A DNA stretch of 22,649 bases, from the IMG/VR virus record IMGVR_UViG_3300025109_000074, positions 1 through 22,649 of that record. One strand, 5' to 3'. The notes beneath the pieces were generated by a model. That model was given only the letters and a program-made list of their open reading frames with translations. It searched no databases and had not been told where the DNA came from. Made by a program: the position numbers and the translations under genes. Each line of letters starts with the position of its first letter. The first letter of the stretch is position 1. The DNA comes from a virus. Positions 1 to 7,490 of the stretch are shown piece by piece.

Positions 1-119
1 ATCATACTATTCTCCTCCTTAAGAATTAGTGCTTCATGAATATGTCCGCAATGCGGGCATTCTCTTCCCACATTATATTCTGCTACCACAAAGCCCATTC
101 CACAATTTTCACACTTCAT
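1..119 (-). CDS. Small zinc-ribbon protein, C-terminus cut by window edge
   Basis: The visible 39 codons begin MKCENCGMGFVV and contain two CxxC pairs, CENC at residues 3-6 and CPHC at about residues 22-25, followed by a His. This is the layout of a small treble-clef or zinc-ribbon fold, which probably binds one zinc ion. The ATG (119-117) overlaps the TGA stop of the upstream gene as ATGA, and a GAGGAG ribosome-binding site lies about 9 bases before it, so the start is well supported. Near the window edge there is a second strong AAGGAGGAG followed by an in-frame ATG at 5-3. The reading frame may continue through it, or a further gene or internal start may use it. The role is unknown. Such phage zinc ribbons are often transcription or nucleic-acid accessory proteins, but nothing here proves that. 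Confidence 0.7.
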   Translation of the reverse strand, partial: MKCENCGMGFVVAEYNVGRECPHCGHIHEALILKEENSM

Positions 120-763
120 TTTTTTTTCTCCTCAATCTCGTAAAAGAAGTTATCAGTATTTTCTGTTCTCCACTTACTACTATCTTCTACATTCCAATCA
201 CTCGTTTGCACTTTCCAATCTGGAATTTCATCCTTAACTGTAAATGAAGGGATATCCCACAATATTCGATTGTTTGGTTGTGCTGCATAATTGCCATCAT
301 CTAACGCCAATATGTGAGCGCACTTATGTTCGTGCGGTATTTCTGAATGATCAGTGTCTACTATATTACTCTCTGGGTGCGCCCAGTCAACAGTAAATAA
401 ATATTTCCCTGGATGTAATTGTTTATCTTTTCCAAAGTATTTCCCTGCTTGGCCATCTAAAATGTCATAAGAAGTAACAGCAGGATAATAACTAAAACAG
501 TTCCATAGCTGAAGCTCATCCAGTCTCGATCTAGGAACTTCTTTTGCTTCAAACTCTCTTTGTATGAACGCAGAGATTGGTAGACGGTAGAAGACTGCAC
601 CATTTTCCATAATTGCGTGGAACAGAATCGGACGACCAGTAATCGAAGCCAGCCCGAAGATAATACAATCTTCAACTTCGCCATGATGATCTTTAAGATC
701 ATAGAGATATTCTCTCCTGATCTGTGCATACGTCACAGGTATATTTGCATTCAGATATGCCAT
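116..763 (-). CDS. Conserved marine phage protein of unknown function
   Basis: This is a 215-residue soluble protein with no signal peptide or membrane segment. It resembles a family I remember from cyanophages and pelagiphages, with a core containing HHGEVEDCIIFGLASITGR near residues 26-44 and a His-rich segment HEHKCAHILALDDGNYAAQP near residues 143-162. The C-terminal 45 residues are Trp-rich and acidic and end in a Lys tail. The His and Cys residues of HEHKCAH could bind a metal, but that is a guess. The start at 763 has a poor ribosome-binding site and lies 8 bases after the stop of a 33-codon gene, so translation may depend on that gene. It sits directly after the DNA polymerase, at the distal end of the replication operon. 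I cannot assign a function. Confidence 0.85.
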   Translation of the reverse strand: MAYLNANIPVTYAQIRREYLYDLKDHHGEVEDCIIFGLASITGRPILFHAIMENGAVFYRLPISAFIQREFEAKEVPRSRLDELQLWNCFSYYPAVTSYDILDGQAGKYFGKDKQLHPGKYLFTVDWAHPESNIVDTDHSEIPHEHKCAHILALDDGNYAAQPNNRILWDIPSFTVKDEIPDWKVQTSDWNVEDSSKWRTENTDNFFYEIEEKKK

Positions 764-770
764 TCATAAA

Positions 771-872
771 TTAGTTTACTAAATTAATTAATATAATAAT
801 TCCAATAACTAAACCGATAGTTATTTTTTTATGAGCTACCGCTAGTGCCCATACTTCTTTTACTTTGTCCAT
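771..872 (-). CDS. 33-residue single-span membrane peptide
   Basis: This short reading frame translates as MDKVKEVWALAVAHKKI followed by a hydrophobic stretch ITIGLVIGIIILINLV and then Asn-stop. The N-terminus is charged and amphipathic and the rest forms one clear membrane span (about residues 17-32), so it should sit in the inner membrane with almost no periplasmic tail. A GGAGG ribosome-binding site lies a few bases before the ATG. The frame fills nearly the whole gap between the DNA polymerase and the 215-residue gene, and the good ribosome-binding site makes it likely to be real. The size and shape match small membrane peptides often seen next to replication genes in marine phages. It could anchor something to the membrane, act on host physiology, or be holin-like, but the sequence does not decide among these. 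Confidence 0.72.
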   Translation of the reverse strand: MDKVKEVWALAVAHKKITIGLVIGIIILINLVN

Positions 873-880
873 AGTTCCTC

Positions 881-2833
881 CTATTTAATTGAACCCCAAT
901 TTGGTCCGGTCTCGCAGTCTACTTTATTTGGTAGGGCTAAGTCAACTGCAGATTCCATTATGTCTTTTATCTTTGCCGCTTCTAATTCGTTTATAACAGA
1001 TATATCAAGTTCATCATGTACTTGTATATGCGGGGTAATACCCTCTTTGTGTAATTCTAACATAGCTTTTTTAGTCATGTCCGCCGCCGACCCTTGAATT
1101 AATTTATTTAAAGCTTTGTAAGTAAATGCTCTACGTGCAGGATTGCCATGCCAATAATTTTTCTTAGGGTTGCCTTCTTTGTCTTTTAATATTTTATCTT
1201 CTTCATCTTTTAAATATGGCCCCATTTCTTGAAGTTCAATCATTCTCTCATGATCTTCAGCTGGCACATATTTACCCCAATCACTTCCTCGAAGAATAGG
1301 TTCGTATTTAGGAAACCTACAACGTCTACCTAATAAAGTTCTAATCTGTCCTTTAGTGGAGGCAGCGCTCATAATTTTATTCATCAACTGTTTTACAAAC
1401 GAAACTTTGGTATGGTACCTATCAAATAATTCTACAGCTTTATCTTTACTTACTCCTAGTTCTGCTTGAAGTTTAGCTTTACCCATTCCATAGAATAAAC
1501 CTAGATTAATTGTCTTAGCTTGGGATCTGGGAATGTGTGCCATTTCAGCTACGATCTTATGAAAGTCCGTAGAAGAATCTGTATCATATGCATCAGCTAT
1601 CTGATTGACGGAAGGTAATCCAAATTGTAATGCATAGTGTGCAACAAGTCTTGGTTCCTGTTGCGAGTAATCAAAACAACCCCACTTGCATCCTTCTTCA
1701 GGTATAAATAAACTTCTAATTAAAGGACCTGTATCAGGATCTCTTGCAGGAATTTGCTGGAGGTTTGGATTCTGGTAAGAAAATCTTCCAGTTACTGTTC
1801 CACCATCATCAGATCTTATCTGATTTATCTCTGCATGAATTCTTCCTCTATGCTCATGGGTTAAAATAGTATCTATAAAAGTTGTATTGACCTTGTTTAT
1901 TTTTCTAGCTTCTGCTATCATCTTAATTGTAGGATGATTATGATTAGAGAGAAAGTTTTTGGTAAATGATGGAGAGTCAGTTTTCTCAGTTCGTTCGTAA
2001 GGCAACTTTAGCTTTTGAAAAACTTTTTCAATCGATCTTGCAGCCCATATTTGAGTTTCTACTCCTGTATCTAATTTTATTTGGTGGATTAATCTTTCTT
2101 CTTTTCTTGTTAATTCTTTCTTCAGTGTATGAGCTCGTTGAGAATCTACTCGAACGCCTAGGAATCTCATGTCAACCAGGCAAGGAAAAAGATCAGTCTC
2201 TAAATTAAAAATATTTTGTAAATCTTTTCCATCTGTATCTGGTTCCATTAATAATTTTTTTACATGTTGCCAAAGTTTAAAAGTTAACTCAGCATCTTTT
2301 TCTGCATATGCTCCTACTTCATGCGCAGGTAATCTCCACATATCTGCTTTAGGATCTAATCCTCTTGCCTTTGCAGCTTCAGTTAAAGCTTTCTCACTTT
2401 TACCTTCGTTTAAAAAATGCCATGACAAAGTATTAAGTGTGTAAGAAAATCTATTTTCATCTAACAAAGATGAAGCAATCATAGTATCAACGATTAAACC
2501 ATTGATTTTTATACCTAAATTGCGTATCCAGCAAACGTCATACATGGCGTTGTGAAAGATTTTTGTAGCAGGGCATGCGCAAATATCTTTAAACCATTCT
2601 AAAGTTTTTTTTCTATCACAGTTAGGTCCTTCACCATGAGCAATAGGAAAATACCATTTGTCATTATATGTGGCAACAGCAATTCCCACAACTTCACCAT
2701 TACCAATAACAGCACCTGAACCCTTCTTTTTTAAATCTGGATCTCTTGTTTCTAAGTCAATTGCAATTTCATCATGCGATCTTAAATCTGGATATTCTGT
2801 TTTCTGTACCCATTCAGTTTGTGGTAATATCAT
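881..2833 (-). CDS. polA: Family A DNA polymerase with 3'-5' exonuclease
   Basis: A 650-residue replicative polymerase of the Pol I/T7 type, lacking the 5' nuclease domain of cellular Pol I. The exonuclease domain shows DLE (D26, E28), HNAMYD (N95, D99) and YAEKD (Y176, D180), so proofreading should be active. The polymerase domain shows TGRFSYQNPNLQQIP at 348-362, motif A FDYSQQEPR (D388), motif B RSQAKTINLGLFYG (R436, K440, Y448) and motif C VHDE (605-608). The residue aligned with E. coli Phe762 is Leu444, which in marine phage studies marks a distinct class of PolA. The ATG overlaps the TGA of the upstream oxygenase as ATGA, indicating coupled translation. It acts with the nearby primase, helicases and candidate DNA-binding protein to copy the phage genome. 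Confidence 0.97.
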   Translation of the reverse strand: MILPQTEWVQKTEYPDLRSHDEIAIDLETRDPDLKKKGSGAVIGNGEVVGIAVATYNDKWYFPIAHGEGPNCDRKKTLEWFKDICACPATKIFHNAMYDVCWIRNLGIKINGLIVDTMIASSLLDENRFSYTLNTLSWHFLNEGKSEKALTEAAKARGLDPKADMWRLPAHEVGAYAEKDAELTFKLWQHVKKLLMEPDTDGKDLQNIFNLETDLFPCLVDMRFLGVRVDSQRAHTLKKELTRKEERLIHQIKLDTGVETQIWAARSIEKVFQKLKLPYERTEKTDSPSFTKNFLSNHNHPTIKMIAEARKINKVNTTFIDTILTHEHRGRIHAEINQIRSDDGGTVTGRFSYQNPNLQQIPARDPDTGPLIRSLFIPEEGCKWGCFDYSQQEPRLVAHYALQFGLPSVNQIADAYDTDSSTDFHKIVAEMAHIPRSQAKTINLGLFYGMGKAKLQAELGVSKDKAVELFDRYHTKVSFVKQLMNKIMSAASTKGQIRTLLGRRCRFPKYEPILRGSDWGKYVPAEDHERMIELQEMGPYLKDEEDKILKDKEGNPKKNYWHGNPARRAFTYKALNKLIQGSAADMTKKAMLELHKEGITPHIQVHDELDISVINELEAAKIKDIMESAVDLALPNKVDCETGPNWGSIK

Positions 2834-3423
2834 TCTTTAATAACTCCTTTGATTTCTAAATTAAATGAAAAACTAATTCTTGTTTTTTTACTATTATGTC
2901 TTTCTACTTCATGTTTAAAAGCACTTGGAAAAATTAAAACATCACCTTTTTTACCATCATAAGAAAAATTATTTTCAAAAATTATAGGTGAGCCCTCACA
3001 ATCTGTAAAATAAATCACCCCTGATAAATTACCTTGATGATTATGTAAAATATTCCGAGAATTTTTTTCTGTGTAATTAATCCATAGATCGTATGAATCA
3101 AAATGATTTTCGTTTCTACGCATGAACACAGTGCGTCTTGTGTCATTTAATAAAAGTTTTTCATATTTACATCTATAATGTTCTCCTAAATAAATTAAAT
3201 AACTCTGTAAAAAAGACCCTTCAATTAAATTAAATGGCACGGACACTTGGTATGAGTTTTGACCTGCATTATGATGCTCAAGTAAATAAGATAATTTATG
3301 TTTTCTTATTTTATCTGTATGCTTCTTACAGTTTTTTAATTCTTTAAATATTAAATTAGGTACTTTATGTTTTAAAATATATTTACTTATTTCTTTAATA
3401 TTTTTAAAAATATTACTTATCAT
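2830..3423 (-). CDS. Putative 2OG-Fe(II) oxygenase
   Basis: A 197-residue protein whose C-terminal half (residues about 112-190) matches the double-stranded beta-helix of the putative 2OG-Fe(II) oxygenase family common in phages (PF13759-like). Visible marks are HNHQGNLSGVIYF (H127 and H129, candidate iron ligands), GDVLIFPSAFKHEV with the distal His at H171, and a basic residue for 2-oxoglutarate at R182 within TRISFSFN. The N-terminal 100 residues are Lys- and Ile-rich and unassigned. Such enzymes couple decarboxylation of 2-oxoglutarate to hydroxylation of a protein, nucleotide or small molecule; the substrate here is unknown. The gene overlaps DUF3310 upstream by 11 bases and the polymerase downstream by the ATGA junction, so it belongs to the replication operon. 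Confidence 0.8.
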   Translation of the reverse strand: MISNIFKNIKEISKYILKHKVPNLIFKELKNCKKHTDKIRKHKLSYLLEHHNAGQNSYQVSVPFNLIEGSFLQSYLIYLGEHYRCKYEKLLLNDTRRTVFMRRNENHFDSYDLWINYTEKNSRNILHNHQGNLSGVIYFTDCEGSPIIFENNFSYDGKKGDVLIFPSAFKHEVERHNSKKTRISFSFNLEIKGVIKE

Positions 3424-3652
3424 CTTTTAATTTTTTAATTTCTAATTCACAGTAATGAATTATTTTTTCTAGATCCTGTATACCGTTTTTGTTTTTATAA
3501 CGACAAACATATTTCACCACGTTGCCTTGAAAGAATGAGAGATCATTTTTTGAAATAAATTCATAAGGTTGAATGGTAAATTTTTTATAATGAGATCCTC
3601 CAACCTGTTTATCCTGGGGAAATGCGTCATCAAATATATCTTTATGTGTCAT
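3413..3652 (-). CDS. DUF3310 family protein
   Basis: A 79-residue protein with the typical DUF3310 signature: VGGSHYKKFTIQPYEFI from residue 17, then GNVVKYVCRYKNKNGIQDLE at about residues 43-62, and a helical end. DUF3310 is a short, all-alpha phage family sometimes labelled as nucleotide kinase-like and found beside replication genes; its biochemical role is not established, and I would not call it a kinase from this sequence. The start ATG overlaps the helicase stop as ATGA (3652-3649), and its 3' end overlaps the oxygenase start by 11 bases. These overlaps place it firmly inside the operon and suggest translational coupling. Confidence 0.9.
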   Translation of the reverse strand: MTHKDIFDDAFPQDKQVGGSHYKKFTIQPYEFISKNDLSFFQGNVVKYVCRYKNKNGIQDLEKIIHYCELEIKKLKDDK

Positions 3653-5082
3653 AGTTGATACTCCTTTATTTTCTTTTTTGCTTTTAGTTTATATAGATTA
3701 TTTCTTGCTCTCGTGATGCCAACATACCACACTCTATTCTCCTCATCCTGTTTGTCAATACTTAATCTAATTCCTTTTTGAACTTTACTTCCTTGATGTA
3801 AAGATAAAATTACATTATCTTCTTCACCTCCTTTTGCCGCATGAATAGTTGACAACCATATTCGGGCACGTTCGTTTAATCTTTCATTACTAGCTATTAA
3901 ATTTCTTATGTATAAAATTTCTTTTTGATCCGCATTAAATATATCATACCACGGAATTTTTTTATTCCATTTTACATCTGGAATAAATTCTCTTACTTCA
4001 TTTATTTCTTTAGGTTCTAATGCTCCTTCAATAGTCCACTTAGTATAAGCTACGGCTGCATTATATAAACCTACTTTAAAACTTTTTCCTTTATTACTTT
4101 GATAATATAAATTTTTCTTTTTTAATTCTTTCATAATCTCCAAGAGATTACTTTTAGTTCTAGTAAGAATAAGCCACTTTCCTTTAGTTAAATCAACTTG
4201 ACCTAGATTACTAATTGTAGACGCAAGACCCTCTTGCGCTCTAGGTAGGTATTCTTTATGTTTCCTGATGCCTGCTATACGACTCACTGGTATTTGTGAT
4301 TCCTGTTGCACGGCTCTAGAGATTCTACGCGAGTATCTAAGTACCCTTTCCTTTGCAGGTTCATTTATAAATCTATTTACATCAGCGCCCGCCCACGCAA
4401 AGATAGCTTGATCGTCATCACCCGCTAAGTATATTTGATCACAATGATCTTTTAATTTATCATATAGTTTCCATTGCAAAGGAGATAAGTCTTGGGCTTC
4501 ATCAATAAAGACAGCTTTAAAAGTGGGCATCTTCTCTGGAGGCAAATCTAAAATCATTTCAATCATATCATTAAAATCTAAGATGTGATTCTTCTCTTTA
4601 AATTCTTTAAGATTTATAGCTATGTGTTTTAAAGTATACCAATCAATTTCTTTTTTATCATGTTCGTTTCTATCAAACTCTTCTCGTATGGTGGTTCTTC
4701 TATTAAGAGCTCTTCCAATTAATTGGAAGTAGGGATTATTACAGGTGAGAAAATGAGTCTCTTCTTCATTATATTTGTCAGAAAAGTTTACACGAATATT
4801 TAATATTTTACCTAACTCTTCGTAATGATAGGGCTGCATAACTTTATCTTCGGTTAATCCAAGCAGATGAAAACAGAAGGCGTGTAGCGTTTGAAAGTAT
4901 GGAACTTTTTTCTCCGACACACCTATTCTCTTTCTTGCTTCCCCCGCAGCTTTCTTGGTAAAGGCAAAGTAACCTATCTTGTGATAAGGTGTACCTGTTC
5001 TTACATACGCTTTGACTCTACGTATTAATCTAAAAGTTTTACCTGTCCCTGGTGGACCGTAAATTTTATGAATCTTTTCCAT
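3649..5082 (-). CDS. UvrD/Rep-like superfamily 1 DNA helicase
   Basis: A 477-residue SF1 helicase. Motifs in order: Walker A GPPGTGKT (9-16), FTKKAAGEAR (41-50, motif Ia), FIDEAQD (192-198, Walker B), LAGDDDQAIFAWAGAD (219-234, motif III), STIHAAKGGE (411-420, motif V) and VWYVGITRARNNLY (451-464, motif VI with the arginine finger). It is much shorter than UvrD or Rep (about 670-720 residues), so the 1B/2B insertions are reduced; in length it is closer to phage helicases such as T4 Dda. It should use ATP to move 3'-5' on single-stranded DNA and may serve replication restart, recombination or strand separation. The start overlaps the upstream glycosyltransferase by 17 bases. No DnaB/gp4-type ring helicase is present in the window, so this or the SNF2-like protein may take part in fork unwinding. 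Confidence 0.95.
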   Translation of the reverse strand: MEKIHKIYGPPGTGKTFRLIRRVKAYVRTGTPYHKIGYFAFTKKAAGEARKRIGVSEKKVPYFQTLHAFCFHLLGLTEDKVMQPYHYEELGKILNIRVNFSDKYNEEETHFLTCNNPYFQLIGRALNRRTTIREEFDRNEHDKKEIDWYTLKHIAINLKEFKEKNHILDFNDMIEMILDLPPEKMPTFKAVFIDEAQDLSPLQWKLYDKLKDHCDQIYLAGDDDQAIFAWAGADVNRFINEPAKERVLRYSRRISRAVQQESQIPVSRIAGIRKHKEYLPRAQEGLASTISNLGQVDLTKGKWLILTRTKSNLLEIMKELKKKNLYYQSNKGKSFKVGLYNAAVAYTKWTIEGALEPKEINEVREFIPDVKWNKKIPWYDIFNADQKEILYIRNLIASNERLNERARIWLSTIHAAKGGEEDNVILSLHQGSKVQKGIRLSIDKQDEENRVWYVGITRARNNLYKLKAKKKIKEYQL

Positions 5083-5770
5083 TGGCTCTTTTAAATGAAT
5101 CTACTAATTTACCCTTCCATCCAAAATTCCCAATGTGGGTTGTTTCCCCATCAGCAACTGCGTATAATTTAAAACCAGCTCCCTTAATTAAATTACAGAA
5201 ATGTACATCTTCTCCCCACCAGTTGCCGTCTTTATCAAACGTTGTATCCCAGAAGTTATAAAAATAATTATTGGCTTCTTCGGATATTATTTCTTTTTGT
5301 TTTATTTTTAAATGTGGGAGATCTTTCATTAACTTTTCATAGACTCTTCTGTGAATCAAAGTGAGCCCTGCAGGGCCTTTAGTCAATTCAACTAAGCCTT
5401 TATTATCAATATTAATGTTCTGATGATCTTTAAAATCTACAGAAAATTTTACAGACTGATCTTGAGTCTTTTTTCTGTATGGAACACACATTACATCTTT
5501 CTGTGCTACAATCATTCTTCCTACAACCGAGGGCTCAAATTCCATATCGGCATCAATAAATAATTGATAGTCCATCCCTGATTCTAAAAACATTGCTGTT
5601 AATACATTTCTGCCATATCCAACATATGGACATTTAAAAGTGTTGAGTGTGGATTTAATTTTAGCGGCTGTAAATTTATCCATTAATTTAACTAATGATA
5701 AACATGTTGCCACTTGCATGGTATCATATGCAGGCATGCATACAGATACACTTGGTACTGGTGTCGTCAT
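5066..5770 (-). CDS. GT-A fold glycosyltransferase-like protein (paralogue 1)
   Basis: A 234-residue protein with the pattern of a family 2-like nucleotide-sugar transferase: N-terminal VSVCMPAYD (8-16), GRN (53-55), metal-binding DAD within FIDADM (71-76), GED (186-188, likely catalytic acid region) and THIG (211-214). The same ordered set appears in the gene at 18982-19878, so the two are paralogues. It lies between the primase and the helicase inside the replication operon, with an ATGA overlap with the primase (5770-5767). That location is unusual for an enzyme that would decorate a cell surface or virion and leaves room for a DNA or protein target. The donor and acceptor cannot be read from the sequence. 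There is no signal peptide, so it should act in the cytoplasm. Confidence 0.82.
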   Translation of the reverse strand: MTTPVPSVSVCMPAYDTMQVATCLSLVKLMDKFTAAKIKSTLNTFKCPYVGYGRNVLTAMFLESGMDYQLFIDADMEFEPSVVGRMIVAQKDVMCVPYRKKTQDQSVKFSVDFKDHQNINIDNKGLVELTKGPAGLTLIHRRVYEKLMKDLPHLKIKQKEIISEEANNYFYNFWDTTFDKDGNWWGEDVHFCNLIKGAGFKLYAVADGETTHIGNFGWKGKLVDSFKRANGKDS

Positions 5771-7395
5771 ACTATGTGCTCCTTATCTTCTATTGTTATT
5801 TTTTCATCTGGTATTTCTTCTTTTTCTAAATCTGCTATAGGCAGTTTTAAAACTCTTAATGGTGGAAATGAATCTTTGTTTTCTTTTTTAGGAAATCTTT
5901 TTTGACAATCAAAGTCTCCTTTAAAAAATTGTTTAATCATTGTACCCGTTCGTGATCTATCTTTATTCCATTCATTTGTTCTTAAATATTCGTAGAACTT
6001 ATCATAATCAAAATAATAAAACTCTTCCTCTTGGTGTACGGTTCCACTTTTAAATGCAGCAAATGTTGTAGCTTTAGCCATATTTACATAATCAATGATA
6101 TATTTTTTAAGCATATCGATTGGACTAGTTCCAGCTACAGGTTTTAAGTTTTCCAGTCTCGCCCAAAGTCCATCTAAGATTACTTGGTATTCAGCGTTCT
6201 TTATAATAGGGGGAAACACAGCAGTTTGTTCTGCTATGAGGGCTCTCATTTCTTTCATCTCTGAAATTTTTTTAATATGTTTAGCATGAATTTGTTTTAC
6301 TTTTCCACTTTCTAAATTAACATCAAACATAAACTCTGGCTCTGGTTTATAATTTATTCTTATAAGTCCAGATAATTCAGGCCATGTGGTATTTCTATGA
6401 CTCCCTATACCAAATTTTCTTTTTAAACAGGTTCCTTTGGCGCAATACGCAGAGATTGGTAAATCACTACATTTAAATCCTTTAGTTTCATTCTTCCAAT
6501 ATTTAATTTTTTCTTTTACTTTTTCATCTCCCCATATATCATCATACTGTATATAGTTTCGGGCAGCTTCTAATACTTTCTTTTCCCACACTTCAGCAAA
6601 TTTCTTTTTAGCAAAGACCATGTAATTGTATAAGAATCGATCTCTTTCATCTTTAAGTTTCTTACCACTATCATCTATTTCTTTACAAATCATTTGTAAA
6701 CATGGAGGGCCATCATTAAATTCTTCTGGTCCACCAGTTATAATCTCATTTATTTTTTTACTTCCAATATCTTTTAATGTTTCTTTAGTCTGTAAGTTTA
6801 AACCTACGACTTTAATAAATTCATCAAGTTCCATTTTGGTGCCATCCAATTTGTATGCTCTCCGTTCGCTACTTTTATAATATGGTAGATTAATAAAACT
6901 CCCCGATGTCTTTTCATTATTCTGGTTAGTTCCTAATTGAGTTTGTTTAGGAAAAATTTCTGTATTGTGTGGAAGTTTAAATAGAAATAATAAGTTTGAT
7001 AAAAATTCTCTGATTAAAGTAGCGGGTACTTTTTCTTTAGTAAAAATATAAATGTGAAGCCCACCACTTTTAGATTCAATTGGAATGACAGGTAAATTTT
7101 TTTCTTCAATAACCTTTAAATATTTTTGTAGATTAAAAGTTTTATAATCTTTAGGATCGACATCTATTGCTCCAAAGCTGGCTTGAGAATGATCATCACA
7201 AGGTTGAATTCCTATAGCCTTTTTCCCTGTCAGATGAGCTTCGTAATCTTGTTCGGTTATAGGTCGCTTAGACCATCCATAATCCCCTGAATCAAATTTT
7301 AATTTTCCACTTTCTGGTTCGATATATCCATTTTGAACATTACAGAAACCATAGTCTCTTTCTAGTCCACTAAAATATTTTGCAAATTCTTTCAT
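5767..7395 (-). CDS. Archaeo-eukaryotic-type primase with Cys-rich C-terminal module
   Basis: A 542-residue protein. The N-terminal third carries AEP superfamily marks: GAIDVDP (catalytic D78 and D80), SKSGGLHIYIF (S110, G111, G112, H114) and EIFPKQ (145-150), close to the primase domain named after TOTE conflict systems. The middle region carries PPCLQMIC (C233, C238) followed by CSDLPISAYCAKGTC (C310, C319, C324) and then KRKFGIG, an arrangement reminiscent of the iron-sulfur or zinc module of primase large subunits; that comparison is inference. The C-terminal 150 residues are alpha-helical and unassigned. It should make RNA or DNA primers for the family A polymerase. An AAGGAAT ribosome-binding site precedes the ATG. 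Upstream lies a structured gap with three inverted repeats. I see no fused helicase domain. Confidence 0.9.
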   Translation of the reverse strand: MKEFAKYFSGLERDYGFCNVQNGYIEPESGKLKFDSGDYGWSKRPITEQDYEAHLTGKKAIGIQPCDDHSQASFGAIDVDPKDYKTFNLQKYLKVIEEKNLPVIPIESKSGGLHIYIFTKEKVPATLIREFLSNLLFLFKLPHNTEIFPKQTQLGTNQNNEKTSGSFINLPYYKSSERRAYKLDGTKMELDEFIKVVGLNLQTKETLKDIGSKKINEIITGGPEEFNDGPPCLQMICKEIDDSGKKLKDERDRFLYNYMVFAKKKFAEVWEKKVLEAARNYIQYDDIWGDEKVKEKIKYWKNETKGFKCSDLPISAYCAKGTCLKRKFGIGSHRNTTWPELSGLIRINYKPEPEFMFDVNLESGKVKQIHAKHIKKISEMKEMRALIAEQTAVFPPIIKNAEYQVILDGLWARLENLKPVAGTSPIDMLKKYIIDYVNMAKATTFAAFKSGTVHQEEEFYYFDYDKFYEYLRTNEWNKDRSRTGTMIKQFFKGDFDCQKRFPKKENKDSFPPLRVLKLPIADLEKEEIPDEKITIEDKEHIV

Positions 7396-7435
7396 AATTT
7401 TTGAATTCCTTATATCTGAAATATGGCAAGATTAA

Positions 7436-7490
7436 GGGCGCCTCCACTCTCGCTTCAGCGCCCCTGTTGCAACATTTCCCATCGGGAAAT
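7436..7490 (-). promoter_or_regulatory. Structured intergenic segment with three inverted repeats
   Basis: Between the 256-residue gene and the primase there are three inverted repeats in 55 bases. ATTTCCC (7474-7480) pairs with GGGAAAT (7484-7490) around a 3-base loop and abuts the upstream stop codon. GTTGCAAC (7466-7473) is a perfect palindrome. GGGCGC (7436-7441) pairs with GCGCCC (7458-7463) around a 16-base loop. The last stem is GC-rich in an AT-rich genome. No proper T-run follows on the minus strand (CTTAATCTT), so it is not a standard intrinsic terminator. It could be a partial terminator or attenuator, an mRNA-stabilising 3' end for the abundant upstream message, or a protein-binding site. 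Confidence 0.55.

Noticed and set aside
457-729. 90-codon minus-strand frame inside the 215-residue gene
   Set aside because: It lies wholly within a well-formed gene in another frame, has no good ribosome-binding site and an improbable residue composition.
3413-3652. Calling the DUF3310 protein a nucleotide kinase
   Set aside because: No P-loop or kinase motif is visible; only the DUF3310 signature can be supported.
7436-7463. Standard intrinsic terminator on the minus strand
   Set aside because: The stem is GC-rich but the downstream sequence is CTTAATCTT rather than a run of T, so I recorded it only as a structured regulatory candidate.
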